Source: JBCDCY01 sp039180875 (GTDB taxonomy: Bacteria > Pseudomonadota > Alphaproteobacteria > Rhodobacterales > Rhodobacteraceae). From it: DNA of 64,000 nt. The stretch covers positions 992,001-1,056,000 of the forward strand of contig JBCDCY010000001.1 in NCBI GenBank assembly GCA_039180875.1, in the 5' to 3' direction. Positions 16,712 to 26,316 of the stretch are shown here, piece after piece. Position numbers and translations under genes: made by a program. The notes below the pieces were generated by a model. It saw only the letters and a program-made list of their open reading frames with translations. It had not been told where the DNA came from and ran no database searches. Numbering within the stretch: the stretch's first letter is position 1; every line of letters starts with the position of its first letter.

Positions 16712-17674
16712 ATGGCACGTGCGAAGATCGCGCTGATCGGCGCAGGGCAGATCGGGGGAACGCTCGCGCACCTCGCTGGCTTGAAGGAACTGGGCGATGT
16801 CGTGCTTTCCGACATTGCCGAGGGGATCCCTCAGGGCAAGGCACTGGACCTCGCAGAATCGAGCCCGATCGACGGCTTCGACGCCAAGCTTTCCGGCAGC
16901 CAGGACTACGGCGATATCGCCGGCGCCGATGTCTGCATCGTCACCGCGGGCGTGGCGCGCAAACCGGGGATGAGCCGGGACGATCTGCTCGGCATCAACC
17001 TCAAGGTGATGAAGGCGGTGGGCGAGGGGATCGCCGCCCACGCGCCGAACGCCTTCGTGATCTGCATCACCAACCCGCTCGACGCGATGGTCTGGGCCCT
17101 GCAGAAGTTCTCCGGCCTGCCGGCGGAGCGGGTGTGCGGCATGGCCGGCGTGCTCGACTCGGCCCGTTTCCGCTACTTCCTGGCCGATGAGTTCGGTGTC
17201 TCGGTCAAAGACGTCACCGCCTTCGTCCTCGGCGGCCATGGGGACACCATGGTGCCGCTGACGCGCTATTCCACCGTCGCCGGCATCCCGCTGCCGGATC
17301 TGGTGCAGATGGGCTGGACCACGCAGGAGCGGCTGGACGCCATCGTGCAGCGCACCCGCGACGGCGGGGCGGAGATCGTGGGGCTTCTGAAAGAGGGCTC
17401 GGCCTTCTACGCCCCCGCCGCCGCTGCGATCCAGATGGCGGAGAGCTATCTGAAGGATCAGAAGCGTCTGCTGCCCTGCGCTGCCCACCTCTCCGGCCTC
17501 TATGGGCTGAAGGACATCTATGTCGGCGTGCCCACGATCATCGGGGCGGATGGCATCGAGCGCATCGTCGAGATCAAACTCAACAAGGACGAGCAGGCGA
17601 TGCTCGACAAATCTGTCGAGGCGGTGAAAGGCCTGTTGGCGGCCTGCCAGGAGATCGACGCCAGCCTCGCCTGA
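16712..17674 (+). CDS. mdh: Malate dehydrogenase
   Basis: 320 residues from ATG 16712, with AGGAGG at 16698-16703. It is the LDH-like MDH of alphaproteobacteria: NAD site 'LIGAGQIGG', Asp binding the NAD ribose in 'VVLSDIAEG', substrate Arg in 'AGVARKPGMSRDDL', 'ICITNPLDAMV', and the catalytic His in 'VLGGHGDTMVPLTRYS'. It oxidises malate to oxaloacetate in the TCA cycle. It heads the mdh-suc-odh-lpd gene group, but a 233-nt gap with two palindromes separates it from sucC, so sucC may also have its own promoter. Confidence 0.97.
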   Translation: MARAKIALIGAGQIGGTLAHLAGLKELGDVVLSDIAEGIPQGKALDLAESSPIDGFDAKLSGSQDYGDIAGADVCIVTAGVARKPGMSRDDLLGINLKVMKAVGEGIAAHAPNAFVICITNPLDAMVWALQKFSGLPAERVCGMAGVLDSARFRYFLADEFGVSVKDVTAFVLGGHGDTMVPLTRYSTVAGIPLPDLVQMGWTTQERLDAIVQRTRDGGAEIVGLLKEGSAFYAPAAAAIQMAESYLKDQKRLLPCAAHLSGLYGLKDIYVGVPTIIGADGIERIVEIKLNKDEQAMLDKSVEAVKGLLAACQEIDASLA

Positions 17675-17747
17675 GCGCCAGCGTCGTGGGCCTGGCCGCA
17701 TCGGTCTAACCTGTCGGTTTTGATGCAAAATCGGTAAGCGGCAATTT

Positions 17748-17776
17748 GTGATCACATAGGCTAAATTAGTGATCAC
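17748..17776. promoter_or_regulatory. Two identical GTGATCAC palindromes, 21 bp apart, upstream of sucC
   Basis: GTGATCAC occurs at 17748-17755 and 17769-17776, start to start 21 bp, i.e. two helical turns, in an AT-rich patch of the otherwise GC-rich mdh-sucC gap and about 130-160 nt upstream of the sucC ATG. The arrangement suits a dimeric regulator binding the same DNA face. Which regulator is unknown. Confidence 0.45.
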
Positions 17777-17907
17777 GAAACGCGGTTCTCGGCCCGATTC
17801 CGCCCGCCTGGCGGCGAAAATCAATTGCGCCCCCCGTCGAAAAGGTCTGTAACGGAGGCCACCGCGCAGTCCGCGCGCGTCTGCGCGCCGTTCCGACAGG
17901 GCCCGCC

Positions 17908-19101
17908 ATGAACATCCACGAATACCAGGCCAAGCAATTGCTGAAAGCGGCGGGCGCGCCGGTTTCCGACGGCCGCGTCGTCACCCGGTCGGAGGAGGCC
18001 AAGACCGCCGCCAGCGGTCTCGACGGCCCGATCTGGGTGGTGAAGGCCCAGATCCACGCGGGCGGCCGCGGCAAGGGCTCTTTCAAAGAGGCGGAGGCGG
18101 GCGACAAGGGCGGCGTCCGCATCACCAAATCGGTGGAGGAGGCGGCGGAGGCAGCCGAGCAGATGCTCGGCCGCACCCTCGTCACCCACCAGACGGGCCC
18201 CGACGGCAAGCAGGTCGGCCGGATCTACATCGAGGACGGCTCCGAGATCGCGCGGGAGCTCTACCTCGCCCTGCTCGTCGACCGCGAGACCTCCCGCATC
18301 TCCTTCATCGCCTCGACCGAGGGCGGCATGGACATCGAGGAGGTGGCGGCCAAGACGCCGGAGAAAATCCTGACCTTCGGCGTCGACCCGGCCACCGGCA
18401 TCCAGCCGCTGCACGGGCGCAAGGTGGCCTTCGCCCTCGGCCTCGAAGGCGGCCAGGTGAAGCAGTGCGTGCGCCTGATCGCGACGCTCTACCGGTTGTT
18501 CCGGGAGAAGGACTGCTCGCTCTTGGAGATCAACCCGCTGATCGTCACGGCGAGCGGCGATCTGAAGTGCCTCGATTGCAAGATGAACTTCGACGAGAAC
18601 GCGCTCTACCGCCAGCCCGATATCATGGCGCTGCGCGACGAGAGCGAGGAGGACGCCAAGGAGCTCGCCGCCTCCAAGTTCGATCTCAACTACATCGCGC
18701 TGGACGGCGAGATCGGCTGCATGGTGAACGGCGCCGGCCTCGCCATGGCGACGATGGACATCATCAAGCTCTACGGCTCGGAGCCCGCCAACTTTCTCGA
18801 CGTCGGCGGCGGGGCGACCAAGGAGAAGGTGACGGAGGCCTTCAAGATCATCACCTCCGACCCCAACGTCAAAGGCATCCTGGTCAACATCTTCGGCGGC
18901 ATCATGCGCTGCGACGTGATCGCCGAGGGCGTGATCGCCGCGGTGAAGGAAGTCGGCCTGCAGGTGCCCCTCGTCGTCCGGCTCGAAGGCACGAACGTGG
19001 AGCTCGGCAAAGAGATCATCGCCAACTCCGGCCTCAACGTCATCGCCGCCGACGACCTGAAGGACGGCGCCGAGAAGATCGTGAAGGCGGTGAAGGGGTG
19101 A
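17908..19101 (+). CDS. sucC: Succinyl-CoA synthetase beta subunit (ADP-forming)
   Basis: 397 residues starting 'MNIHEYQAKQLLKAAGAPV', the canonical SucC start. ATP-grasp domain with 'VVKAQIHAGGRGK'; 'CSLLEINPLIVT' and 'DCKMNFDENALYR' in the middle; the C-terminal CoA-ligase-like domain has 'GEIGCMVNGAGLAMATMD' and 'NIFGGIMRCD'. With SucD it converts succinyl-CoA to succinate with nucleotide phosphorylation. Its partner sucD lies 880 nt downstream instead of directly adjacent. Confidence 0.97.
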   Translation: MNIHEYQAKQLLKAAGAPVSDGRVVTRSEEAKTAASGLDGPIWVVKAQIHAGGRGKGSFKEAEAGDKGGVRITKSVEEAAEAAEQMLGRTLVTHQTGPDGKQVGRIYIEDGSEIARELYLALLVDRETSRISFIASTEGGMDIEEVAAKTPEKILTFGVDPATGIQPLHGRKVAFALGLEGGQVKQCVRLIATLYRLFREKDCSLLEINPLIVTASGDLKCLDCKMNFDENALYRQPDIMALRDESEEDAKELAASKFDLNYIALDGEIGCMVNGAGLAMATMDIIKLYGSEPANFLDVGGGATKEKVTEAFKIITSDPNVKGILVNIFGGIMRCDVIAEGVIAAVKEVGLQVPLVVRLEGTNVELGKEIIANSGLNVIAADDLKDGAEKIVKAVKG

Positions 19102-19122
19102 GCAGCGGTCCGGCAAAGCCGG

Positions 19123-19164
19123 CGAAACGTCCAGTGGACGTTTCGAGCTGCGAACGCGCGAAGC
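19123..19164 (+). repeat. Structured intergenic element, copy C (hairpin plus GAGC box)
   Basis: An 11-bp perfect stem (19123-19133 with 19135-19145) capped by a single G is followed without gap by GAGCTGCGAACGCGCGAAGC (19145-19164). The same design, a stem whose apex reads AGT on this strand followed by GAGCnGCGAACGnGCGnAGC, is present in reverse orientation at 28687-28796 and 52813-52948, with a different stem sequence. It lies 22 nt after sucC. Confidence 0.7.
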
Positions 19165-19177
19165 GCAGAGGTTTGGC

Positions 19178-19504
19178 TTGGCCCAGGGCAGTCTGATCGA
19201 GATCCTGCAAAGCGGAGCGCTCACCGACGGTGAGCTTGCGGCCATACGCGACCGGGCAAGCAGCGCGACGCCTGGCCCGTGGAAGTTTTGGCTTGAGGGC
19301 CGGAACCACGAAGGTGGCAGTGACTTCATCCAGACGGCCGACGAGGACGTTGCGCTCCGCGGCGCGACGATTGCGGACTGCGACTTCATCGCAGCGGTGC
19401 GTCAGGATGTTCCGAAGCTCGTCGCCGAGATCGAGAGGCTTCAGCGGCTGGTGGCGTTCTTGGGCGCCGGTGAGGGCGAGACCGCGCGGGCGGTGAAGCA
19501 ATGA
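19178..19504 (+). CDS. Small hypothetical protein
   Basis: 108 residues from TTG 19178 (AGAGG just upstream). The sequence 'RDRASSATPGPWKFW' ... 'ADCDFIAAVRQDVPKLVAEIERLQRLVAFLG' resembles small proteins of unknown function, often phage- or actinobacteria-associated, in which an 'ATPGPW' segment is followed by 'DxxFIAxxRxDVPxLxxEIxRL'. The C-terminal half is a likely coiled coil. It overlaps the next gene by 4 nt (ATGA). Together the two interrupt sucC-sucD, which suggests insertion into the operon. No function is proposed. Confidence 0.68.
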   Translation: MAQGSLIEILQSGALTDGELAAIRDRASSATPGPWKFWLEGRNHEGGSDFIQTADEDVALRGATIADCDFIAAVRQDVPKLVAEIERLQRLVAFLGAGEGETARAVKQ

Positions 19505-19965
19505 GAAGCGCACTCGGCCTTGTCGTGGCGGTTTTCTTCGGCACCGCGACGATAGCACAAGATGTCATCCCCGGCGCCGTTGCCGGTTTCGCGGAGGCCT
19601 GTCTTGCGACGGCCCCGGATTTCAGCGGTCTTCGCGCCGCTGCGGATCGGGCCGGCTTTCAACAGCAAGACGGATTGCTCGCACTAAGCGACTGGTCGGC
19701 GCGGGTCGAAGTGTTTCCCACGGAGCAGGGCTGCGCCTGCACGACGACTTTGGTCGCGCCTGACCCTGACGCGACGGCCGCCGAGGTACTTCGCGTCACC
19801 GCAGCGGCGGCCGTGAGCTTCAGCGATCACCCCGCGCGCGAGATCGCAGCCGTGGTCGGCTGGCAAGATGGTGACAATGCGCTCCAGATCGAGAGTGACC
19901 GAGGCGGATCGGTCCCTCTCCTCCGGGCAATGCTGCTCAGCCGCACGCCCTGTCCGACACTCTAG
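19501..19965 (+). CDS. Secreted hypothetical protein
   Basis: 154 residues. N-terminal signal peptide 'MRSALGLVVAVFFGTATIAQD' (cleavage likely after IAQ). The mature part has Cys residues in 'FAEACLATAPDFSGL', in 'EQGCACTTTL' and in the C-terminal 'SRTPCPTL'. The segment 'FAEACLATAPDFSGLRAAADRAGF' is typical of small periplasmic proteins of Rhodobacterales (an N-terminal 'F...CL...P.F' module). Function unknown. It overlaps the preceding small gene and ends 16 nt before sucD. Confidence 0.72.
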   Translation: MRSALGLVVAVFFGTATIAQDVIPGAVAGFAEACLATAPDFSGLRAAADRAGFQQQDGLLALSDWSARVEVFPTEQGCACTTTLVAPDPDATAAEVLRVTAAAAVSFSDHPAREIAAVVGWQDGDNALQIESDRGGSVPLLRAMLLSRTPCPTL

Positions 19966-19981
19966 AGGGACTTGAGAAGAA

Positions 19982-20862
<881 letters not shown>

Positions 20863-20863
<1 letters not shown>

Positions 20864-21327
20864 TGGGGTTCGTCGAGGCGACCAAGACCTGCGTGCGGAA
20901 GACCTTTGTCTATTCGGGCCGGGCGTCGCGGTCAGAGTTTTGGTGGTTCTATCTTGCCTTGGTCTTGCTCAGCATTGCCTTTGGCCTGATCGACCTCGCC
21001 ATGGGTTGGAGTGCGCAGGGTTGGCGGATGTCCGTCATCCTCGGGCTTCCGCTTTTATTTCCGTGGATGAGCGCCTGCTACCGCCGCCTCCACGACAGCG
21101 GCCGCCCGGGCTACCTTGCCTTGCCCTTGTTTGCCGTTTCGTTTGGTTTCGTTCTTCTCGAGCTCGTCCCGGAGCGCTTTTGGGTGGGTTCAACGACGAT
21201 CCTGGGCGGCATCTATCTGGGGAGCTTCCTGCTGACGCTCTACTGGATGACCAGGCCCTCCCAAACGGGCGCGAACCAATATGGCCACGAGAAGGACCCG
21301 CGGTACTATCGCGAGGTTTTCGAGTGA
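20863..21327 (+). CDS. DUF805 membrane protein
   Basis: 154 residues. The DUF805 signature is complete: 'FVYSGRASRSEFWWFYLALVLL' at the start, the central 'RRLHDSGRPGYLAL', and a C-terminal 'PSQTGANQYGHEKDP'. Four membrane helices. The family is broadly distributed and uncharacterised. It lies between sucD and sucA on the same strand, overlapping the sucD stop. Confidence 0.93.
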
Positions 21328-21393
21328 TGGCGCGGCTGCCATCGGCCCTCTGACGAGGGCACAGAAGGAGGGGCCGGATCCGGCCCACATCAC

Positions 21394-24339
21394 ATGACCG
21401 AGCAATCGCCGAACGACATCTTCCACTCGTCCTCGTTCCTGCAGGGCTCGAACGCGGCTTATGTCGAGCAGCTCTACGCCCGCTACGCCAGCGACCCGTC
21501 CTCCGTCGATGCAAGCTGGCAGGCCTTCTTCGAGGGGCTCGGCGACAAGGCGCAAGAGGCGCAGAAGGGCGCGAGCGGCCCGTCCTGGGCCCGCAGCGAC
21601 TGGCCGCCGGCGCCGAGCGGGGAGCTGATCTCGGCCCTCGACGGCCAGTGGGAGGAGGTCGCTACCAAGACCGAGGCGGTGGTCCGCGCCGCCGCCGCAG
21701 AGCAGCGCATCGAGATCACCGGCGACCAGGTGAAGCAGGCGGTGCTCGATTCGATGCGGGCGCTCATGCTGATCCGCGCCTACCGCATCCGCGGCCACCT
21801 GGCCGCCGACCTCGATCCCCTGCGCCTGCGCGAGCCGGAGGAGCATCCCGAGCTCGATCCCGCCACCTACGGCTTCACCGAGGCCGACATGGACCGGCCG
21901 ATCTTCCTCGACAACGTCTTGGGGCTGGAGACCGCCAGCATGCGGGAGATCCTGGCCCTGGTGAAGCGCACGTACTGCGGCACCTTCGCGCTGCAGTACA
22001 TGCACATCTCGAACCCGGAGGAATCCGGTTGGCTGAAGGAGCGGATCGAGGGCTATGGCAAGGAAATCGCCTTCACCAAGCGCGGCCGCAAGGCGATCCT
22101 GAACAAGCTGGTGGAGGCCGAAGGCTTCGAGAAGTTCCTGCACGTCAAGTACACCGGTACCAAGCGCTTCGGCATCGACGGGGGGGAGGCGCTGGTCCCC
22201 GCCATGGAGCAGATCATCAAGCGCGGCGGGGCGCTCGGCGTCGAAGAGATCGTGGTCGGCATGCCCCACCGCGGGCGCCTGACGGTGCTGGCCGCGGTGA
22301 TGGGCAAGCCCTACCGTGCCATCTTCAACGAGTTCCAGGGCGGCAGCTTCAAACCGGATGAGGTCGAGGGCTCGGGCGACGTGAAGTACCATCTCGGCGC
22401 TTCGTCGGATCGGGAGTTCGACGGCAATACCGTCCACCTCAGCCTGACCGCGAACCCGAGCCATCTGGAGGCGGTGAACCCCGTCGTCCTCGGCAAGGCC
22501 CGGGCCAAGCAGGATGAGGGCGAGAGCATCGACCGCAGCACGGTGCTGCCGGTGCTGCTGCACGGCGACGCGGCCTTCGCCGGCCAGGGCGTGGTGGCGG
22601 AGTGCTTCGGTCTGTCCGGCCTCAAAGGGCACCGGACCGGCGGCACGATCCACATCATCGTGAACAACCAGATCGGTTTCACCACGGCGCCGCACAACTC
22701 CCGCTCCTCCCCCTATCCCACGGACATCGCTTTGATGGTGGAGGCGCCGATCTTCCACGTGAACGGCGACGATCCGGAGGCTGTGGTGCACGCCGCCCGG
22801 GTGGCCATCGAGTTCCGCCAGAAGTTCGGCAAGGACGTGGTGCTCGACATCTTCTGCTATCGCCGCTTCGGCCATAACGAGGGTGACGAGCCGATGTTCA
22901 CCCAGCCGTTGATGTACACGGCGATCAAGGGCCACAAGACGACGCTGCAGCTCTATACCGAGCGGCTGGTGGCCGACGGCCTGATCCCCGAGGGCGAGAT
23001 CGAGGATATGAAGGCCGCCTTCCAGGCCCATCTCAATGCCGAGTTCGAGGCCGGTAAGGAATATCGCCCGAACAAGGCTGACTGGCTCGACGGCCGCTGG
23101 TCCGGTCTCGGCCGGAATGAGGGCGAATATCAGCGCGGCGAGACGGCGGTGGATATCGAGCGGCTGAAGGACGTCGGCCAGGCGCTGACCCGGCTGCCCG
23201 ACGACTACAAGCCCCACCGCACCGTGGCCCGCCTGCTGGAGGCGAGGCGCACCATGGTCGAAAGCGGCGAGGGCTTCGACTGGGCGATGGCGGAGGCGAT
23301 GGCCTTCGGCACGCTGCTGAGTGAGGGCTATCCGGTGCGCCTGGCCGGGCAGGACTCGACCCGCGGCACCTTCTCGCAGCGCCATTCCGGCATCATCGAC
23401 CAGGAGACGGAGGAGCGTTACCTGCCGCTCAACCACATCGGCTCGGACCAGGCGACGTACGAGGTGGTGGACTCCATGCTCTCCGAATACGCCGTGCTCG
23501 GCTTCGAGTACGGCTATTCCCTGGCAGAGCCCAATGCCCTGGTGCTGTGGGAGGCGCAGTTCGGCGACTTCGCCAACGGCGCGCAGATCATGATCGACCA
23601 GTTCATCTCCTCGGGTGAGCGCAAATGGCTGCGCATGTCCGGCCTGGTGATGCTGCTGCCCCATGGCTACGAGGGCCAGGGGCCGGAGCACTCCTCGGCC
23701 CGGCTGGAGCGCTATCTGCAGCTTTCGGCGGAGGACAACTGGATCGTCGCCAACTGCACCACGCCGGCCAACTACTTCCACATCCTGCGCCGGCAGGTGC
23801 ACCGCTCCTTCCGCAAGCCGCTCATCCTGATGACGCCGAAATCGCTGCTGCGTCACAAGCGGGCGGTCTCCAAGCTCGACGAGCTGGCCACCGGATCCTC
23901 CTTCCACCGGGTGCTCTGGGACGATGCGGAGATGGGAAGCTCGGCGACCACGCTGGCGGCCGACGACAAGATCAAGCGCGTCGTCATCTGCGCCGGCAAG
24001 GTCTACTACGACCTCCTACAAGCGCGAGAGGAGGCCGAGCAGAGCGAGGTCTATCTGATGCGGCTCGAGCAGTTCTATCCCTTCCCGGCGCTCAGCCTGA
24101 TGAAAGAGCTCGCCCGTTTCCCCAATGCCGAGATCGTCTGGTGCCAGGAGGAGCCGAAGAACCAGGGCGCCTGGTCCTTCGTCGAGCCCAACATCGAATG
24201 GGTGCTCGGCCGTATCGGGGCGAGCCACGACCGCGCCCGCTATGTTGGCCGCGCGGCCTCCGCCTCCACGGCCACCGGGCTTGCGCGCCAACATGCGCAC
24301 GAGCAGGAAACACTGGTCAACGACGCATTGACGCTCTGA
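21394..24339 (+). CDS. sucA: 2-oxoglutarate dehydrogenase E1 component
   Basis: 981 residues. The N-terminal E1o segment 'SSFLQGSNAAYVEQLYARYASDPSSVDASW' is followed by the 'HRGRL' motif in 'VVGMPHRGRLTVLAAVMGKPY'. The thiamine-diphosphate region 'LHGDAAFAGQGVVAECFGLSGLKGHRTGGTIHIIVNNQIGF' and 'CYRRFGHNEGDEPMFTQP' are intact, and 'QDSTRGTFSQRHS' marks the second half. It decarboxylates 2-oxoglutarate and reductively succinylates the SucB lipoyl arm. GGAGG lies 5' of the ATG, and sucB starts 14 nt downstream. Confidence 0.98.
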   Translation: MTEQSPNDIFHSSSFLQGSNAAYVEQLYARYASDPSSVDASWQAFFEGLGDKAQEAQKGASGPSWARSDWPPAPSGELISALDGQWEEVATKTEAVVRAAAAEQRIEITGDQVKQAVLDSMRALMLIRAYRIRGHLAADLDPLRLREPEEHPELDPATYGFTEADMDRPIFLDNVLGLETASMREILALVKRTYCGTFALQYMHISNPEESGWLKERIEGYGKEIAFTKRGRKAILNKLVEAEGFEKFLHVKYTGTKRFGIDGGEALVPAMEQIIKRGGALGVEEIVVGMPHRGRLTVLAAVMGKPYRAIFNEFQGGSFKPDEVEGSGDVKYHLGASSDREFDGNTVHLSLTANPSHLEAVNPVVLGKARAKQDEGESIDRSTVLPVLLHGDAAFAGQGVVAECFGLSGLKGHRTGGTIHIIVNNQIGFTTAPHNSRSSPYPTDIALMVEAPIFHVNGDDPEAVVHAARVAIEFRQKFGKDVVLDIFCYRRFGHNEGDEPMFTQPLMYTAIKGHKTTLQLYTERLVADGLIPEGEIEDMKAAFQAHLNAEFEAGKEYRPNKADWLDGRWSGLGRNEGEYQRGETAVDIERLKDVGQALTRLPDDYKPHRTVARLLEARRTMVESGEGFDWAMAEAMAFGTLLSEGYPVRLAGQDSTRGTFSQRHSGIIDQETEERYLPLNHIGSDQATYEVVDSMLSEYAVLGFEYGYSLAEPNALVLWEAQFGDFANGAQIMIDQFISSGERKWLRMSGLVMLLPHGYEGQGPEHSSARLERYLQLSAEDNWIVANCTTPANYFHILRRQVHRSFRKPLILMTPKSLLRHKRAVSKLDELATGSSFHRVLWDDAEMGSSATTLAADDKIKRVVICAGKVYYDLLQAREEAEQSEVYLMRLEQFYPFPALSLMKELARFPNAEIVWCQEEPKNQGAWSFVEPNIEWVLGRIGASHDRARYVGRAASASTATGLARQHAHEQETLVNDALTL

Positions 24340-24353
24340 GAGGAACGCTGGCG

Positions 24354-25901
24354 ATGGGTATCGAGGTACGGGTTCCGACGCTCGGCGAGAGCGTGACGGA
24401 GGCGACGGTCGCCACCTGGTTCAAGAAGCCGGGGGACGAGGTCGCCGCGGATGAGATGCTGTGCGAGCTGGAGACCGACAAGGTGACGGTCGAGGTGCCG
24501 GCGCCGGAGGGCGGCAGGCTCGACGAGATCGTCGCGGCCGAAGGGGAGACCGTGGGCGTCGATGCCCTGCTCGCCACCATCAGCGCCGGCGCGGCGACCG
24601 ATGGCGAGAAGCCGGCTGAGAAGACGTCGGAGGCCAAGGAAAGCACGGCGAACGGCGCCGATCAGGAGAGCGGCGCAGCCGACGCAGCGAGCGGCGCTGC
24701 GGCCGAGAAGGTGGCGGTGCCGGTCCCCGCGCTTGGCGAGAGCGTGACGGAGGCGACGGTCGCCACCTGGTTCAAGGCCATCGGCGACTCAGTCGCGGCC
24801 GACGAGATGCTCTGCGAGCTGGAGACCGACAAGGTCTCCGTCGAGGTGCCGTCGCCCGCCGCCGGCACCCTGGCCGAAATCCTGGCCGAGGAGGGCGCGA
24901 CGGTCGAGCCCGGCGGCACCATCGCCTATGTCAGGGCGGGCGATGCCCAGGCCCAATCGGGCGACGCCCCGGCGAAAGCGGACGAGGCCAAAGCGGCCCC
25001 GGCCCAAGAGGCCAAGACGGAGAAGGCCCCGGCAACTCAGGGTGCCGCCAAGGCCGACGGTGCGATGTCGAAGGCCGACGCCCTCGCCGCCGCCGCCAAG
25101 CCGCCGGCCGCCGCGCCCGCAGCCTCCTCCGCCGTGGCGGCCTTCGCCGCCTCGCCCGCCCCTGCGCCGATCCCCCGCGCCCCGGTCCCGGCCGAGGATG
25201 CTGCGCGGGAGGAGCGGGTGAAGATGACCCGCCTTCGCCAGACCATCGCGCGGCGCCTGAAGGACGCCCAGAACACCGCCGCCATGCTCACCACCTACAA
25301 CGAGGTGGACATGTCCGCGGTCATGGCGCTCCGCAACGAATACAAGGGCGATTTCGAGAAGAAGCACGGCGTGCGCCTCGGCTTCATGTCGTTCTTCACC
25401 AAGGCCTGCTGCCACGCGCTCTTTGAAGTGCCGGAGGTGAATGCCGAGATCGACGGCACCGACATCGTCTACAAGAGCTTCGTGCATATGGGCATCGCCG
25501 TCGGCACGCCCGGCGGCCTCGTGGTGCCGGTGGTGCGGGACGCCCACCAGATGGGCTTTGCCGAGATCGAGAAGAAAATCAACGAGTTGGGCCTGCGCGC
25601 CCGCGACGGCAAGCTCTCCATGGCCGAGATGCAGGGGGGCACGTTCACCCTGTCGAACGGCGGGGTCTACGGCTCGCTGATGTCCTCGCCGATCCTCAAC
25701 CCGCCGCAGTCCGGCATCCTCGGCATGCACAAGATCCAGGACCGGCCGATGGTGGTGGATGGCGAGATCAAGGTGCGGCCGATGATGTACCTCGCCCTCA
25801 GCTACGATCACCGCATCGTCGACGGTAAGGGCGCGGTCACCTTCCTCGTCCGCGTGAAGGAGGCGTTGGAGGATCCGCGTCGCCTGCTGATGGACCTTTA
25901 G
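24354..25901 (+). CDS. sucB: Dihydrolipoyllysine succinyltransferase (2-oxoglutarate dehydrogenase E2), two lipoyl domains
   Basis: 515 residues from ATG 24354 (GAGAGGAACG upstream). Two near-identical lipoyl domains are present (residues about 2-78 and 122-198), each with the lipoyl-lysine motif 'ELETDKV'. They are linked by Ala/Glu/Lys-rich segments and followed by a long Ala/Pro hinge. The usual peripheral subunit-binding domain cannot be seen clearly between the hinge and 'EERVKMTRLRQTIARRLKDAQ'. The catalytic domain ends with 'LALSYDHRIVDGKGAVTFL' (His-x3-Asp). One lipoyl domain is the common number in enterobacterial SucB; two is, to my recollection, also found in Rhodobacter. Confidence 0.96.
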   Translation: MGIEVRVPTLGESVTEATVATWFKKPGDEVAADEMLCELETDKVTVEVPAPEGGRLDEIVAAEGETVGVDALLATISAGAATDGEKPAEKTSEAKESTANGADQESGAADAASGAAAEKVAVPVPALGESVTEATVATWFKAIGDSVAADEMLCELETDKVSVEVPSPAAGTLAEILAEEGATVEPGGTIAYVRAGDAQAQSGDAPAKADEAKAAPAQEAKTEKAPATQGAAKADGAMSKADALAAAAKPPAAAPAASSAVAAFAASPAPAPIPRAPVPAEDAAREERVKMTRLRQTIARRLKDAQNTAAMLTTYNEVDMSAVMALRNEYKGDFEKKHGVRLGFMSFFTKACCHALFEVPEVNAEIDGTDIVYKSFVHMGIAVGTPGGLVVPVVRDAHQMGFAEIEKKINELGLRARDGKLSMAEMQGGTFTLSNGGVYGSLMSSPILNPPQSGILGMHKIQDRPMVVDGEIKVRPMMYLALSYDHRIVDGKGAVTFLVRVKEALEDPRRLLMDL

Positions 25902-25910
25902 GAGCGCATC

Positions 25911-26315
25911 ATGGGAACGGAAATCGGCATTCTCGCCCTCTACGGGCTGTTCGTGATCGTGGTGATCCTGCTCCAGGTGCTGGCCGCCTTGCCGCAGGTG
26001 GGCCTGGTGGCGTTGGCGAGCGCGCGGGACACGATGGCGCCGCTCACCGGCGTCGCCGCGCGCCTCGATCGGGCGCAGCTCAACTGTGTGATCGGGTTGG
26101 CGCTCTTCGCACCGGCGGCGATCGCAGTGCAGATGCTGGGGCTCTCGACCGGGGCGACGGTGCTGGCCGGCCAGATCTTCCTGATCGCGCGCCTGGTCTA
26201 CGTCGTGGTCTACGCCGCCGGGATCCCCTGGCTTCGCACCCTCGCCTGGACGGCGAGCATCCTGGCCACGGCCTATCTCTACATCGTCGCCATGGGCGGC
26301 GCGGCGGCCGCCTAG
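25911..26315 (+). CDS. MAPEG family membrane protein (first of a tandem pair)
   Basis: 134 residues with four membrane helices and the MAPEG layout: helix 1 'GILALYGLFVIVVILLQVL', the loop with 'RLDRAQLNCVIGLALF', and 'IARLVYVVVYAAGIPWLRTLAW' near the C-terminus (R-x-x-Y-x-x-x-Y). MAPEG proteins are glutathione- or lipid-interacting microsomal-type membrane proteins; the bacterial role is unclear. It starts 9 nt after sucB. It is homologous to the next gene, pointing to a local duplication. Confidence 0.88.
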   Translation: MGTEIGILALYGLFVIVVILLQVLAALPQVGLVALASARDTMAPLTGVAARLDRAQLNCVIGLALFAPAAIAVQMLGLSTGATVLAGQIFLIARLVYVVVYAAGIPWLRTLAWTASILATAYLYIVAMGGAAAA

Positions 26316-26316
26316 G

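Noticed and set aside
16589..17824. N-terminal extension of the TSUP gene to 17824
   Set aside because: The extra 412 codons are antisense to mdh and carry no membrane helices; GTG 16588 has a ribosome-binding site.
21190..23907. A 905-codon open frame on the minus strand opposite sucA
   Set aside because: It is the antisense shadow of sucA in high-GC DNA: it has no start context or domain, is His/Arg/Gly/Leu-rich, and the sense strand encodes a full E1 enzyme.
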